Shown piece after piece: positions 35,478-43,278 of a DNA stretch of 64,000 bases (positions are counted from its first letter, which is position 1; each line of letters starts with the position of its first letter). The notes below the pieces were generated by a model. It was given only the letters and a program-made list of their open reading frames with translations, ran no database searches and was not told the DNA's origin. The DNA is from Flavihumibacter profundi (GTDB taxonomy: Bacteria > Bacteroidota > Bacteroidia > Chitinophagales > Chitinophagaceae). The stretch is taken from NCBI RefSeq assembly GCF_020076305.1, contig NZ_JAIQXE010000004.1:1-64000 (forward strand). The letters are read 5' to 3'. A program made the translations under genes and the position numbers.

Positions 35478-36788
35478 ATGAACTACTACAGCCTCAACCA
35501 ACAGTCACCAATAACCGACTTCAGGAACGCCACCATACTCGGGCAGGCGCCGGATGGCGGATTATATTTTCCTGAAACGGTCCCGGTGCTTAACCGGGAA
35601 TGGATCCGCAACCTTAAAAATATATCGCGCGAAGCGATTGCCTATGAAGTGATCAGGCCCTATGTGGGGGATACAATACCGGAAGACAAACTGCGCACTA
35701 TTGTTCAGGAGACAATTGACTTCCCGATACCGCTGAAAAAAATCAATGACAGCATTTATTCGCTGGAATTATTCCACGGACCAACCCTTGCTTTTAAAGA
35801 TATCGGCGCCCGGTTCATGAGCCGCTGCCTGGGTTATTTCGCGCGTGAGGGAAGTAGGCGTGTAACGGTACTGGTAGCCACTTCCGGCGATACCGGTGGT
35901 GCGGTGGCCAGTGGATTCCACAATGTGGAAGGAGTTGATGTGGTGATCCTCTACCCTTCCGGCAAAGTGAGTTCAGTGCAGGAAAAACAGCTCACAACAT
36001 TTGGCGATAATATCCATGCGCTGGAAGTGGAGGGCAACTTTGATGATTGCCAGAAAATGGTGAAGCAGGTATTCACTGATAAAGAATTGACCTCAAAAAT
36101 GTTTCTCACTTCAGCCAACTCGATCAATGTGGCGCGCTGGTTGCCGCAGCAGTTTTATTATTTCTTCGCGCTGCAGCAATGGCCTTTCGCCGAAGCGCCG
36201 GTTTTCAGTGTGCCGAGTGGTAATTTCGGTAATATCTGTGCAGGCCTTATGGCCTGGAAATCGGGACTGCCGGTGAAGCATTTCATTGCAGCCTGCAATG
36301 CCAATGATGTGGTGGTGAAGTTCCTGGAAACAGATCATTATACACCACAAAAAGCAGTGCCTACGATTTCCAATGCCATGGATGTAGGTAATCCCAGCAA
36401 TTTCATCCGCATCCTTGAAATTTTCAATCGCCAATCCGGTGAAATGAAAAAAGTATTGTCTGCCAACACCACTACAGATGATCGTACAAAAGCATTGATA
36501 AAGGAAGTATACAAAAAGAACCATTACCTTCTCGACCCACATGGCGCCGTAGGTTTTGATGCCCTGGACCATTATTTGCAAAAGTACCCTAACGATAAAG
36601 GCATTGTTTTGGAAACAGCTCATCCCATTAAATTCCTGGATGTAGTTGAGCCACTGATAGGGGAAAATATCCCCATTCCGGCAGCCATTGCAGATACTTT
36701 GAATAAAGAACAAAAAGCTACTGTCTTAAAAAATGAATATTCAGTATTAAAAAGTTATTTATTGAAAATCGCCAACAGTAATTTATAG
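35478..36788 (+). CDS. thrC: Threonine synthase
   Basis: PLP enzyme making threonine from phosphohomoserine. N-terminal MNYYSLNQQSPITDFRNATI with GQAPDGGLYFPE, PLP-lysine segment HGPTLAFKDIGARFMSR, VATSGDTGGAVASGF, VPSGNFGNICAGLMA, and ETAHPIKFLDVVEPLIG near the end. 436 residues. The last ~60 codons are noticeably more AT-rich than the rest of the gene, and a second version of this tail occurs at 42150-42278. Last gene of the thr operon. No clear terminator follows. Confidence 0.94.
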   Translation: MNYYSLNQQSPITDFRNATILGQAPDGGLYFPETVPVLNREWIRNLKNISREAIAYEVIRPYVGDTIPEDKLRTIVQETIDFPIPLKKINDSIYSLELFHGPTLAFKDIGARFMSRCLGYFAREGSRRVTVLVATSGDTGGAVASGFHNVEGVDVVILYPSGKVSSVQEKQLTTFGDNIHALEVEGNFDDCQKMVKQVFTDKELTSKMFLTSANSINVARWLPQQFYYFFALQQWPFAEAPVFSVPSGNFGNICAGLMAWKSGLPVKHFIAACNANDVVVKFLETDHYTPQKAVPTISNAMDVGNPSNFIRILEIFNRQSGEMKKVLSANTTTDDRTKALIKEVYKKNHYLLDPHGAVGFDALDHYLQKYPNDKGIVLETAHPIKFLDVVEPLIGENIPIPAAIADTLNKEQKATVLKNEYSVLKSYLLKIANSNL

Positions 36789-36984
36789 AATTTTTTATAC
36801 TATAACTGGATTTACAAAAGTTGCAAAATTGTCTGCTTTTCATGTTAAAAATGAAGGGATGAATTATAGTGAAAAGATTTTGGGCATTAAAAACAGAGGC
36901 TGCTAAATGAAAATTATATTGAACAAAAAAATCCTATTTTTAAATTCAATGAGTCCTTTCTCAATGATTTAAAAATCAATACAA

Positions 36985-37941
36985 ATGCGGAAGTCCTTTG
37001 TTTCATGGAGTGCGTTGTTGGCTTGTAACCTGATGTGGTCACTGCAATTTACCTGTATAAAACTAACACAAGATCAAATAGGTCCATTCAGTACTGTCTT
37101 TATTCCGATGCTGCTGGCCACATTGTTTATGGTTCCATTCGCTTATAAACATGCCAAGGCTAATAAAAACAGGAAACTCGGAGATTTAAAAGGATTTGCA
37201 ATACTTGCATTAATCGGTCAGTTTCCGGCACAGGTCATGATGACAATTGGCACTCAGCAATCTACTGCGAGCAATGCAGCGATCATTAATCTAACCATGC
37301 CGGTAATATCAGCGCTACTGGCTGTAATCTATCTAAAAGAAAAGATGAGCAAAGGCCGCTGGATAAGTTTTGTTATTGCGGTTTCAGGTGTTATACTCTG
37401 CTCGCTTAATGATATCTCCAATGCAAATTTCAGCATCCAATTCATGATAGGAAATGCGCTAATTTTTATGGGTGTGCTTGGCAGTGGATTTTATAATACT
37501 TATTGCAAGAAAATAGCGGATAAGTATACAGAAATAGAAATGCTATTTTATACTTACATCTTTATGGTTATTCTCCTGTTTCCGTTTGTTCTATATAATG
37601 AAGGATCCACTTTTAGAAATATACCTTTATTTACAACAAATACATGGATAGGGCTTTCACTACTAACCGTATTTCACAATTTCTTATCAATGATCCTGTT
37701 TTTTATTGCATTAAAAAAACTGGAAGCTATTCAGGTTGCCCTTTCAAATTTTTTAATCACTTTTTTTGGATTGCCCATTGCAGCAATATGGCTTCATGAA
37801 GAACTCAGTTTCCTGTCAATTGCAGGCGGTATATTGATATTAATAAGTACACTTGCCATAACAATCTGGGAATACAAACAAGTTTCTGCTGAACAGCGGG
37901 TTATAGATACGCAGAATCAGCAAGGGCTAATAATCAACTAA
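36985..37941 (+). CDS. EamA-family (DMT) transporter
   Basis: 318 residues with about ten hydrophobic helices and the internal duplication of the drug/metabolite transporter superfamily; each half ends with an EamA-like segment (AIINLTMPVISALLAVIYLKE around residues 92-112 and FLITFFGLPIAAIWLHEELS around 252-272). Substrate unknown; relatives export amino acids, metabolites or nucleotide sugars. AT-rich compared with the thr genes. Its last 15 bases overlap the end of the convergent HAD gene. It begins the cassette between thrC and the thrC-like remnant. Confidence 0.85.
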   Translation: MRKSFVSWSALLACNLMWSLQFTCIKLTQDQIGPFSTVFIPMLLATLFMVPFAYKHAKANKNRKLGDLKGFAILALIGQFPAQVMMTIGTQQSTASNAAIINLTMPVISALLAVIYLKEKMSKGRWISFVIAVSGVILCSLNDISNANFSIQFMIGNALIFMGVLGSGFYNTYCKKIADKYTEIEMLFYTYIFMVILLFPFVLYNEGSTFRNIPLFTTNTWIGLSLLTVFHNFLSMILFFIALKKLEAIQVALSNFLITFFGLPIAAIWLHEELSFLSIAGGILILISTLAITIWEYKQVSAEQRVIDTQNQQGLIIN

Positions 37942-38535
37942 TTTGTCCAACAGGCTACCAATAGGGTCAAGCCTGATGGTTTGTAACCCCATGCTTTTTG
38001 CAGCAAGGATATTAGCCTCATTATCGTCAATGAATAAACTTTCTTCTGCCTTTAAACCGGATATATCTAAAGTTTTCAGGAAAATTTCAATATCAGGTTT
38101 CATTAAACCCATTTCATAAGAAAGAAAAGGAATTTCAAAAAGCCCTAAAAAATCATGGCCTGCTGAAAGTGCCCTTTTGCTTACCTCCCTGATGTGGATA
38201 GCGTTGGTATTGCTTAGTAAAAAAATGCGATAATTACTTTTCAATTCCCTGATACGGTCCAGTCTTTCTTGCGGCATATCAAGCAATAGTTTACACCAGG
38301 CTGTATCTATCTGATCATCGGTAAGTTCGGAGCCAAAATTTTCACGGATAGAATTACGGAACCTAATATCATCTATATCTCCTTTTTCTAAAGCATTATA
38401 ATAGCCTTTGGTTTGGAAAAAATCAGCTACTTCTTTTGAAGACAGGTTCGCAAGTTCAGCAAATGCATGATATGTTTGTGGGATATCAATATCAATAATC
38501 ACATTGCCCATATCAAAAATAATGTTCCTTATCAT
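37927..38535 (-). CDS. HAD-family phosphatase, YihX-like
   Basis: 202 residues. HAD motif I FDMGNVIIDID (Asp8; DxGNV as in E. coli YihX), motif II LLSNTN, motif III Lys in GLMKPDIEIF, motif IV FIDDNEANI. A helical cap lies between motifs I and II (subfamily IA). Likely a sugar-phosphate or similar small-phosphate hydrolase. It is the last gene of a four-gene minus-strand operon with a sugar kinase, an aminotransferase and a reductase, which suggests a sugar-phosphate substrate. Confidence 0.85.
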   Translation of the reverse strand: MIRNIIFDMGNVIIDIDIPQTYHAFAELANLSSKEVADFFQTKGYYNALEKGDIDDIRFRNSIRENFGSELTDDQIDTAWCKLLLDMPQERLDRIRELKSNYRIFLLSNTNAIHIREVSKRALSAGHDFLGLFEIPFLSYEMGLMKPDIEIFLKTLDISGLKAEESLFIDDNEANILAAKSMGLQTIRLDPIGSLLDKLVDY

Positions 38536-38564
38536 TGGTTGAATGTATGTTTAGGATTAAGCAT

Positions 38565-39950
38565 TTACAAAATCACTATTCCAAATGCATCTGCACCATC
38601 AGAGCTCCCTTCAAAAAGATAGGGTTCGCCAAAACCCGCTTTGGAATAAGTTGTAAAAATTTTCTTTACCGTTTCACCGGCATTTTTATCCGCCAATACT
38701 GCTACTGTGCCTCCTGCTCCGCCGCCAGTTATTTTTGCGCCATAAATACCTTTAGCCACCCCCTCATTTTTAAAAAGGGTTACCAGGTAATCTGTAGCTT
38801 TTGCGCCTAGTCCACATTCTGTATAAGCATAATGCGATTGATACATCAATTCCCCCATCAAAATAAATGACCGCTCAGAAGGTATTATGGAAGCTCCCCT
38901 TGATAATTCTGTAAACAATTGCACACGCCAATTTTCCTCCACGGCATATTTTGTGTTAGCTTTTACATTGTATATCACATCCTCTTTGAGAGGAGAATAT
39001 GGATCAACGTGAATCAGGTTTTTTTTGAGATATTCACTTTTATGTATTTTTTCCGGAAGTAAGTTTTCGTATTTCTCATAAAAATCAGACCGGCGCATAT
39101 TGGCCAGATAACCATTCCATACCGGATCAGTATACCGTCGAATCTCACCCGAAATATCTTCAGTTACAGCGATCCCTTCAAAATCACAAATCATTTTATA
39201 ACCCATGAAAGCCGCGGCGCGAGCCGCTTCATAGGCTATGCCTGAGACCTGGTGGCTTACACCGGAATCAATGCCCCAAATCGCAAGTTCTTTCGGTAAT
39301 GCTATTAATGGTTCTGGGTTACAGGGCTGACAAACCAATGGCATCATTTGTCCTTTTTTTCCGGTAGTGACCGCTATCTGGTCCATAATACCACAGGCAG
39401 ATTCTGCAATAACATTTTCTACCCATTGACAGGCAATAGCTAAATCAATTCCAGAAAGATCAATTCCATAAGCAGCTGCAGATGCTTTCATTACCGCTAT
39501 TTCAATGGCTGCAGATGAACTTACCCCTTTGTTTAATGGAACATTAGAATCCATGTAGAGCTGTATACCTGTAGATATCTCATATTTCTTTTTAAGGTAA
39601 TAAAAAACACCTATAACATATGCTGTCCAACGTATTGAAGGTGATCGGTTCACAAGCAGCCGAACTGTATCCACATCTGACAATTCTTCCAGTGGTATCG
39701 TTATATCACCCTGCCAACCAGCATCATTAGCTGTTTTATTTTTTAATACTAACCGGCTATCTTTTCGCAATTGAGCCGCAGCATACGTAGCTTCTCTGAT
39801 AGTAGATTCAAATACCAGCCCCCCGGTATAATCATCATTACCACCCATTACATCCAGTCTTCCTGGTGCCCGTGATATATATATGGGAAGATCGGGCATG
39901 AAAACCACACCTTCCTGTTTAAGGGATCTAACAGTTTCTTCAAAATGCAT
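38565..39950 (-). CDS. GHMP sugar kinase, galactokinase/arabinokinase-like
   Basis: 461 residues. GHMP motifs: RAPGRLDVMGGNDDYTGG (residues ~27-44), VPLNKGVSSSAAIEIAVM (phosphate loop), and KITGGGAGGTVAVL near the C-terminus. The RLDVMGG-xDYTG form is closer, as I recall it, to L-arabinokinase and galactokinase-like proteins than to GalK itself, where GEHTDYN is usual. Probably phosphorylates a free sugar at C1. It follows the DegT gene by 9 bp and is 29 bp before the HAD gene. The sugar is unknown. Confidence 0.8.
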   Translation of the reverse strand: MHFEETVRSLKQEGVVFMPDLPIYISRAPGRLDVMGGNDDYTGGLVFESTIREATYAAAQLRKDSRLVLKNKTANDAGWQGDITIPLEELSDVDTVRLLVNRSPSIRWTAYVIGVFYYLKKKYEISTGIQLYMDSNVPLNKGVSSSAAIEIAVMKASAAAYGIDLSGIDLAIACQWVENVIAESACGIMDQIAVTTGKKGQMMPLVCQPCNPEPLIALPKELAIWGIDSGVSHQVSGIAYEAARAAAFMGYKMICDFEGIAVTEDISGEIRRYTDPVWNGYLANMRRSDFYEKYENLLPEKIHKSEYLKKNLIHVDPYSPLKEDVIYNVKANTKYAVEENWRVQLFTELSRGASIIPSERSFILMGELMYQSHYAYTECGLGAKATDYLVTLFKNEGVAKGIYGAKITGGGAGGTVAVLADKNAGETVKKIFTTYSKAGFGEPYLFEGSSDGADAFGIVIL

Positions 39951-39959
39951 GATAGGAAT

Positions 39960-41150
39960 TTAGGAGCGTACCGCTTTTATACTTTTAACAAGATAGGCCA
40001 ACGCTTCTTCAGTCTGGCGTGGATTAATCGGCAATGTCACCATTTCTTCACCCAATTTTTCAGCATTCGGGAATTGCCCTTTTTTATATCCCCTGTTTTT
40101 AAACGCAGTGGAATAATGCAATGGAATATAATTAAATCCAACCTTAATACCGTATTTGTGCAGCATATCGTAGATAAAATCCTCTTTGTTCATTCCAAAT
40201 TCTTTCTCATTAATCATCACCGGATAAAGATGAAAAACATGTTTGTTATAAGTACGAACAGTTGGCAATGTAAGGCCAGGAACATCTTTAAGTCCATGCG
40301 TAATGTAGGCTGCATTATTTATGCGTAGCTGATTGAGTTGATCAATCTTTTTCAGTTGTTCAATTCCCACAGCTGCCTGAATATCAGTCATGCGGAAATT
40401 ATATCCGCAGTCATCAAAATCCTGCCACCAGAATTTTTTACCTACTGGAAATTTGTCTTCATCCAGCTTACAGTACTTGGTGCTTTTACCATGCACCCTT
40501 GTGCAATGTGAACGATACAGAGCAATTTTTTCAAATACCGCGGCATCATTGGTAATGATAATACCACCTTCACCCAATGTTGAAATATTTTTCTGTTCGT
40601 GAAAACTAAAACATCCAATCTTGCCAATGCTGCCTGCTTTGCGGCCTTTATATTCTGCCCCAATGGCATGGGCGGCATCTTCAACAACAACAATATTATG
40701 CTTATCTGTGATCGTCATAATTTCATCCATATCACAGGCCTGACCATAGAGATGTACCGGGATTACAGCTTTTGTATTATTTGAAATCTTATCTTCCAAT
40801 TGGTTGGGATCAAGATTATAGGTAACCGGATCAATGTCAACAAAATCCACCTCTGCTCCAAGAGTTACCGGTGCAGCTGCACTGGCTATCCAGGTTACCG
40901 GTGAAGTGATTACCCGATCACCAGGTTTAATACCGGCTCCAATCATGGATAGAAATAAAGCGGCAGTACCATTACTAACAACTCTTGCATATTTAACGCC
41001 TGCATATTCTGCATACATTTTTTCAAACAATAAACATTCTTCCCCGCTTGTAGGAGCATTATTACGCAATACTCTTAAAACGGCATCTTCTTCTTCTTTC
41101 CCGTAAATTGTTCCAAACTTAATTTCGAGATCAAATTTAATATTGCTCAT
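39960..41150 (-). CDS. DegT/DnrJ/EryC1/StrS aminotransferase
   Basis: PLP-dependent sugar aminotransferase family, 396 residues. VSNGTAALFLSMIGAG binds PLP phosphate, VEDAAHAIGAEYKG carries the ring-stacking Asp/His region, and Lys187 in FSFHEQKNISTLGEGG is the expected Schiff-base lysine. FRMTDIQAAVGIEQL follows. Such enzymes aminate keto-sugars bound to nucleotides. It is co-transcribed with an RfbD-like reductase upstream (16 bp) and the GHMP kinase downstream (9 bp), consistent with making a modified amino sugar for a glycan or natural product. Confidence 0.88.
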   Translation of the reverse strand: MSNIKFDLEIKFGTIYGKEEEDAVLRVLRNNAPTSGEECLLFEKMYAEYAGVKYARVVSNGTAALFLSMIGAGIKPGDRVITSPVTWIASAAAPVTLGAEVDFVDIDPVTYNLDPNQLEDKISNNTKAVIPVHLYGQACDMDEIMTITDKHNIVVVEDAAHAIGAEYKGRKAGSIGKIGCFSFHEQKNISTLGEGGIIITNDAAVFEKIALYRSHCTRVHGKSTKYCKLDEDKFPVGKKFWWQDFDDCGYNFRMTDIQAAVGIEQLKKIDQLNQLRINNAAYITHGLKDVPGLTLPTVRTYNKHVFHLYPVMINEKEFGMNKEDFIYDMLHKYGIKVGFNYIPLHYSTAFKNRGYKKGQFPNAEKLGEEMVTLPINPRQTEEALAYLVKSIKAVRS

Positions 41151-41166
41151 GGGTTGATTGTGCTGA

Positions 41167-42048
41167 TTAAAAATTCATAGTTAATGCTAATCCATCAGCC
41201 AGGGACAACATGGGTGTTGACAATACCTTTCTGGCTTTTGAATTATCAAGGGAAACATCATTAGGTCTTGGTGCCCTTCCTGCCATTTTAGATGAGTCGG
41301 TCTTAACAATAAGTTCTTCTGATAAACCCAATGCGTCTGCAATTTGTTTTGCCATTTCAAATCTGTTAATACGGGTATTACCCGCCAAATGAATAAGGCC
41401 ACCAAAATCGTTACCTGCAAGTTCAATCAAGGCATTCCCAAGTGTTATAACATCAATGGGAGTACGAATTTCATTTTCAGGAAATTTCACCTGTTCGCCA
41501 TTCTTCAATTTTGAAATAGTATCTGCCAAAAAAGAATTTCCTCTTCCCAAAACAGGTAAACCCATTACGAGAGAAAGCCTTGCAACAACGTTTCTACTAC
41601 CCGCTGACAATACTTCCTGTTCTGACTTTATTTTAGTTGATGCATAAAAATTAACCGGGTGTGGTATATCAGTTTCAGTGTAGTAACCTTTGCTGCCATC
41701 AAAAACTGTATCTGTTGAGCAAAAAATCAACCTGGCACCTTCATTTTTGCATATAGCACAAAGATGAGCAGTAATACCTGTATTAACCTGTTCAGCGATA
41801 TCTTTATTAATCTCACAGTAATCAATATTTGCCATTGCTGCAGTATGAATAACAACGTCGGGCTTAATACTTTGTAATAATCCAGGTAATTTTTCCCTAT
41901 CCAGCATATCGAGCTTGTGATAAACAATATTGTTCCCCCTGGGAATTTCTTTTGTCCTGGATAAACCATGTACCTGCCAATGAGAGGGGCAATTTGCCAA
42001 TATACTCCCTGCAACAAATCCATTTGACCCCGTAACCAGTAGTTTCAT
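41167..42048 (-). CDS. NAD-dependent sugar reductase/epimerase, RfbD-like
   Basis: 293 residues of the extended SDR superfamily: Rossmann motif LVTGSNGFVAG (residues 3-13), DVVIHTAAMANIDYCE, catalytic Tyr and Lys in NFYASTKIKSEQEVL, and an end resembling dTDP-4-dehydrorhamnose reductase (MAGRAPRPNDVSLDNSKARK). I chose the start at 42048 (MKLLVTGSNGF); the longer frame from 42222 runs through the putative promoter and the thrC remnant. First gene of the minus-strand cassette operon. Confidence 0.85.
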   Translation of the reverse strand: MKLLVTGSNGFVAGSILANCPSHWQVHGLSRTKEIPRGNNIVYHKLDMLDREKLPGLLQSIKPDVVIHTAAMANIDYCEINKDIAEQVNTGITAHLCAICKNEGARLIFCSTDTVFDGSKGYYTETDIPHPVNFYASTKIKSEQEVLSAGSRNVVARLSLVMGLPVLGRGNSFLADTISKLKNGEQVKFPENEIRTPIDVITLGNALIELAGNDFGGLIHLAGNTRINRFEMAKQIADALGLSEELIVKTDSSKMAGRAPRPNDVSLDNSKARKVLSTPMLSLADGLALTMNF

Positions 42049-42087
42049 AACTAAATAATCTGAAATATGTATCGCTACCTTGAAAAA

Positions 42088-42104
42088 TAAAGATAGCAAA
42101 TGTA
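42088..42104 (-). promoter_or_regulatory. Candidate promoter of the sugar cassette
   Basis: On the minus strand TACATTTG (42104-42097) matches the -7 consensus TAnnTTTG exactly, and TATCTTTA (42095-42088) matches with one mismatch. Either would give a leader of roughly 30-40 nt before the start at 42048. A TTTG lies 16 bases above the second box, shorter than the usual 19-21. Confidence 0.4.
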
Positions 42105-42149
42105 ACTTTTTCAAATTGTACCCGGGCATTTGCAATTTCATTTTCTGCA

Positions 42150-42278
42150 TGCCCCCAATTAATTGTTCCCCTCGTTGAAGCGCCTGGCATTGCAGGCGCT
42201 TTATTAAAAGAAAAAGCAGCAACCCTTATTACTAATGAGTATGCTGCTCTGAAGGACTATTTATTATTGGGTAATTGA
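42150..42278 (+). pseudogene. Remnant of a threonine synthase C-terminus
   Basis: Read on the plus strand, codons 42177-42278 give EAPGIAGALLKEKAATLI, then TNEYAALKDYLLLGN and a TGA stop. The intact ThrC ends with PAAIADTLNKEQKATVL, then KNEYSVLKSYLL; IA, L, KE, AT, NEY, LK and YLL align without gaps. Further upstream the similarity fades (CPQLIVPLV from 42150). The piece has no start codon or body. It lies on the far side of the AT-rich cassette from thrC, so it looks like an older thrC 3' end displaced by insertion, or a partial duplication. Confidence 0.6.
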
Positions 42279-42280
42279 GA

Positions 42281-42300
42281 ACCGTTTACCGTTAATGGCC
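42281..42300 (-). repeat. Partial heptad repeat after the OmpA gene
   Basis: ACCGTTTACCGTTAATGGCC; on the minus strand GGTAAACGGT with degenerate flanks. It directly follows the stop codon of the minus-strand OmpA-family gene. About two units only. Confidence 0.5.
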
Positions 42301-43194
42301 TTATTTTTTCGCTGCTGGTTCCAGGAGTTTAAAAAACTGGTCGAGTTCCGGCAAAATAATAATTCTTGTCCTGCGGTTCAGGGCCCTTCCTTCCTTAGTA
42401 TTATTATCCACTAAAGGCCTGTACTCACTGCGGCCTGCAGCTGATATTTTTGCCGGGGTCATTCCGTAGTCTTTTTGCAGGATCCTGACAACGGAAGTTG
42501 CGCGTTTCACGCTAAGGTCCCAGTTATCCAGCAATACATCCCTGTGGTAAGGAACATTATCGGTATGGCCTTCCACCATAAACTCAATATCAGGCTGATT
42601 TTTCAATACCATTGCCACTTTTCCCAATACCGCTTTTGCTTTGTCGGTAACTGTATAACTTCCGCTTTTAAATAACAGCTTGTCAGAAATATCAATATAT
42701 ACAACCCCCTTATCAACTTTTATATTGATGTCTTTATCATCCATGTTACCAATAGCACCTTTCAGGTTCATCACCAGTGCCATATTCAGCGAATCCTTGT
42801 AAGCCATTTGCTGCTGCAGTGTCTGGATATAAGCATCTTTTGCACCAATGTTTTCCATCGATTGTTTTATGCTTTCAGACTGCTGTTTGCTGATAACCGA
42901 CATACTCTCTAATTGAGACAATGCCTGGGTACTATTTTCTTTCAGGAATGCATTCTGGCTCTGAAGGTCTTCTATCCGCTTGTTCAGTAACCCGTTTTCA
43001 TTTTCAAGCGAGGCTTTTTGGCTGGTCAGGGTTGCTTTATCTGAATTACAGGTCGAGAGGGAAGATTCAAGTGATTTAGCCCTGCTTTCGGAATCTGTAT
43101 ACTGTGATTGCAGAGTTTTGTATTTTTTACTGCTGACACAGGAGATCAGCATGAAAGGAAGGACCATTGCTACAATAATGTTTCGGGTTTTCAT
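42301..43194 (-). CDS. OmpA-family peptidoglycan-binding lipoprotein
   Basis: 297 residues. Lipoprotein signal with lipobox LISC near residue 19, then a long coiled coil (residues ~25-140, heptads rich in Ser, Gln, Leu and Lys), then an OmpA C-terminal domain: VEGHTDNVPYHRDVLLDNWD, SVKRATSVVRIL, and GRSEYRPLVDNNTKEGRALN-RR. Expected to be anchored in the outer membrane and to bind peptidoglycan. Monocistronic, with its own promoter upstream at 43248-43278. Confidence 0.88.
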   Translation of the reverse strand: MKTRNIIVAMVLPFMLISCVSSKKYKTLQSQYTDSESRAKSLESSLSTCNSDKATLTSQKASLENENGLLNKRIEDLQSQNAFLKENSTQALSQLESMSVISKQQSESIKQSMENIGAKDAYIQTLQQQMAYKDSLNMALVMNLKGAIGNMDDKDINIKVDKGVVYIDISDKLLFKSGSYTVTDKAKAVLGKVAMVLKNQPDIEFMVEGHTDNVPYHRDVLLDNWDLSVKRATSVVRILQKDYGMTPAKISAAGRSEYRPLVDNNTKEGRALNRRTRIIILPELDQFFKLLEPAAKK

Positions 43195-43247
43195 CTTGTT
43201 TATTTTGATGTTAACGTATAGATACCGTTTATTGCAGTGGCTCTTTG

Positions 43248-43278
43248 TAAAGTTAACTCTTTTCCCGTCTATTTCAAA
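43248..43278 (-). promoter_or_regulatory. Promoter of the OmpA-family gene
   Basis: On the minus strand TTTG (43278-43275), 19 bases, TAACTTTA (43255-43248): a near-perfect Bacteroidota promoter. It overlaps the stop codon of the upstream S9 peptidase gene and would give a leader of about 45-50 nt. Confidence 0.6.

Noticed and set aside
42178-42201. 9-bp hairpin as a terminator for the OmpA-family gene
   Set aside because: The stem coincides with codons of the thrC-like remnant and has no U-tract on the minus strand.
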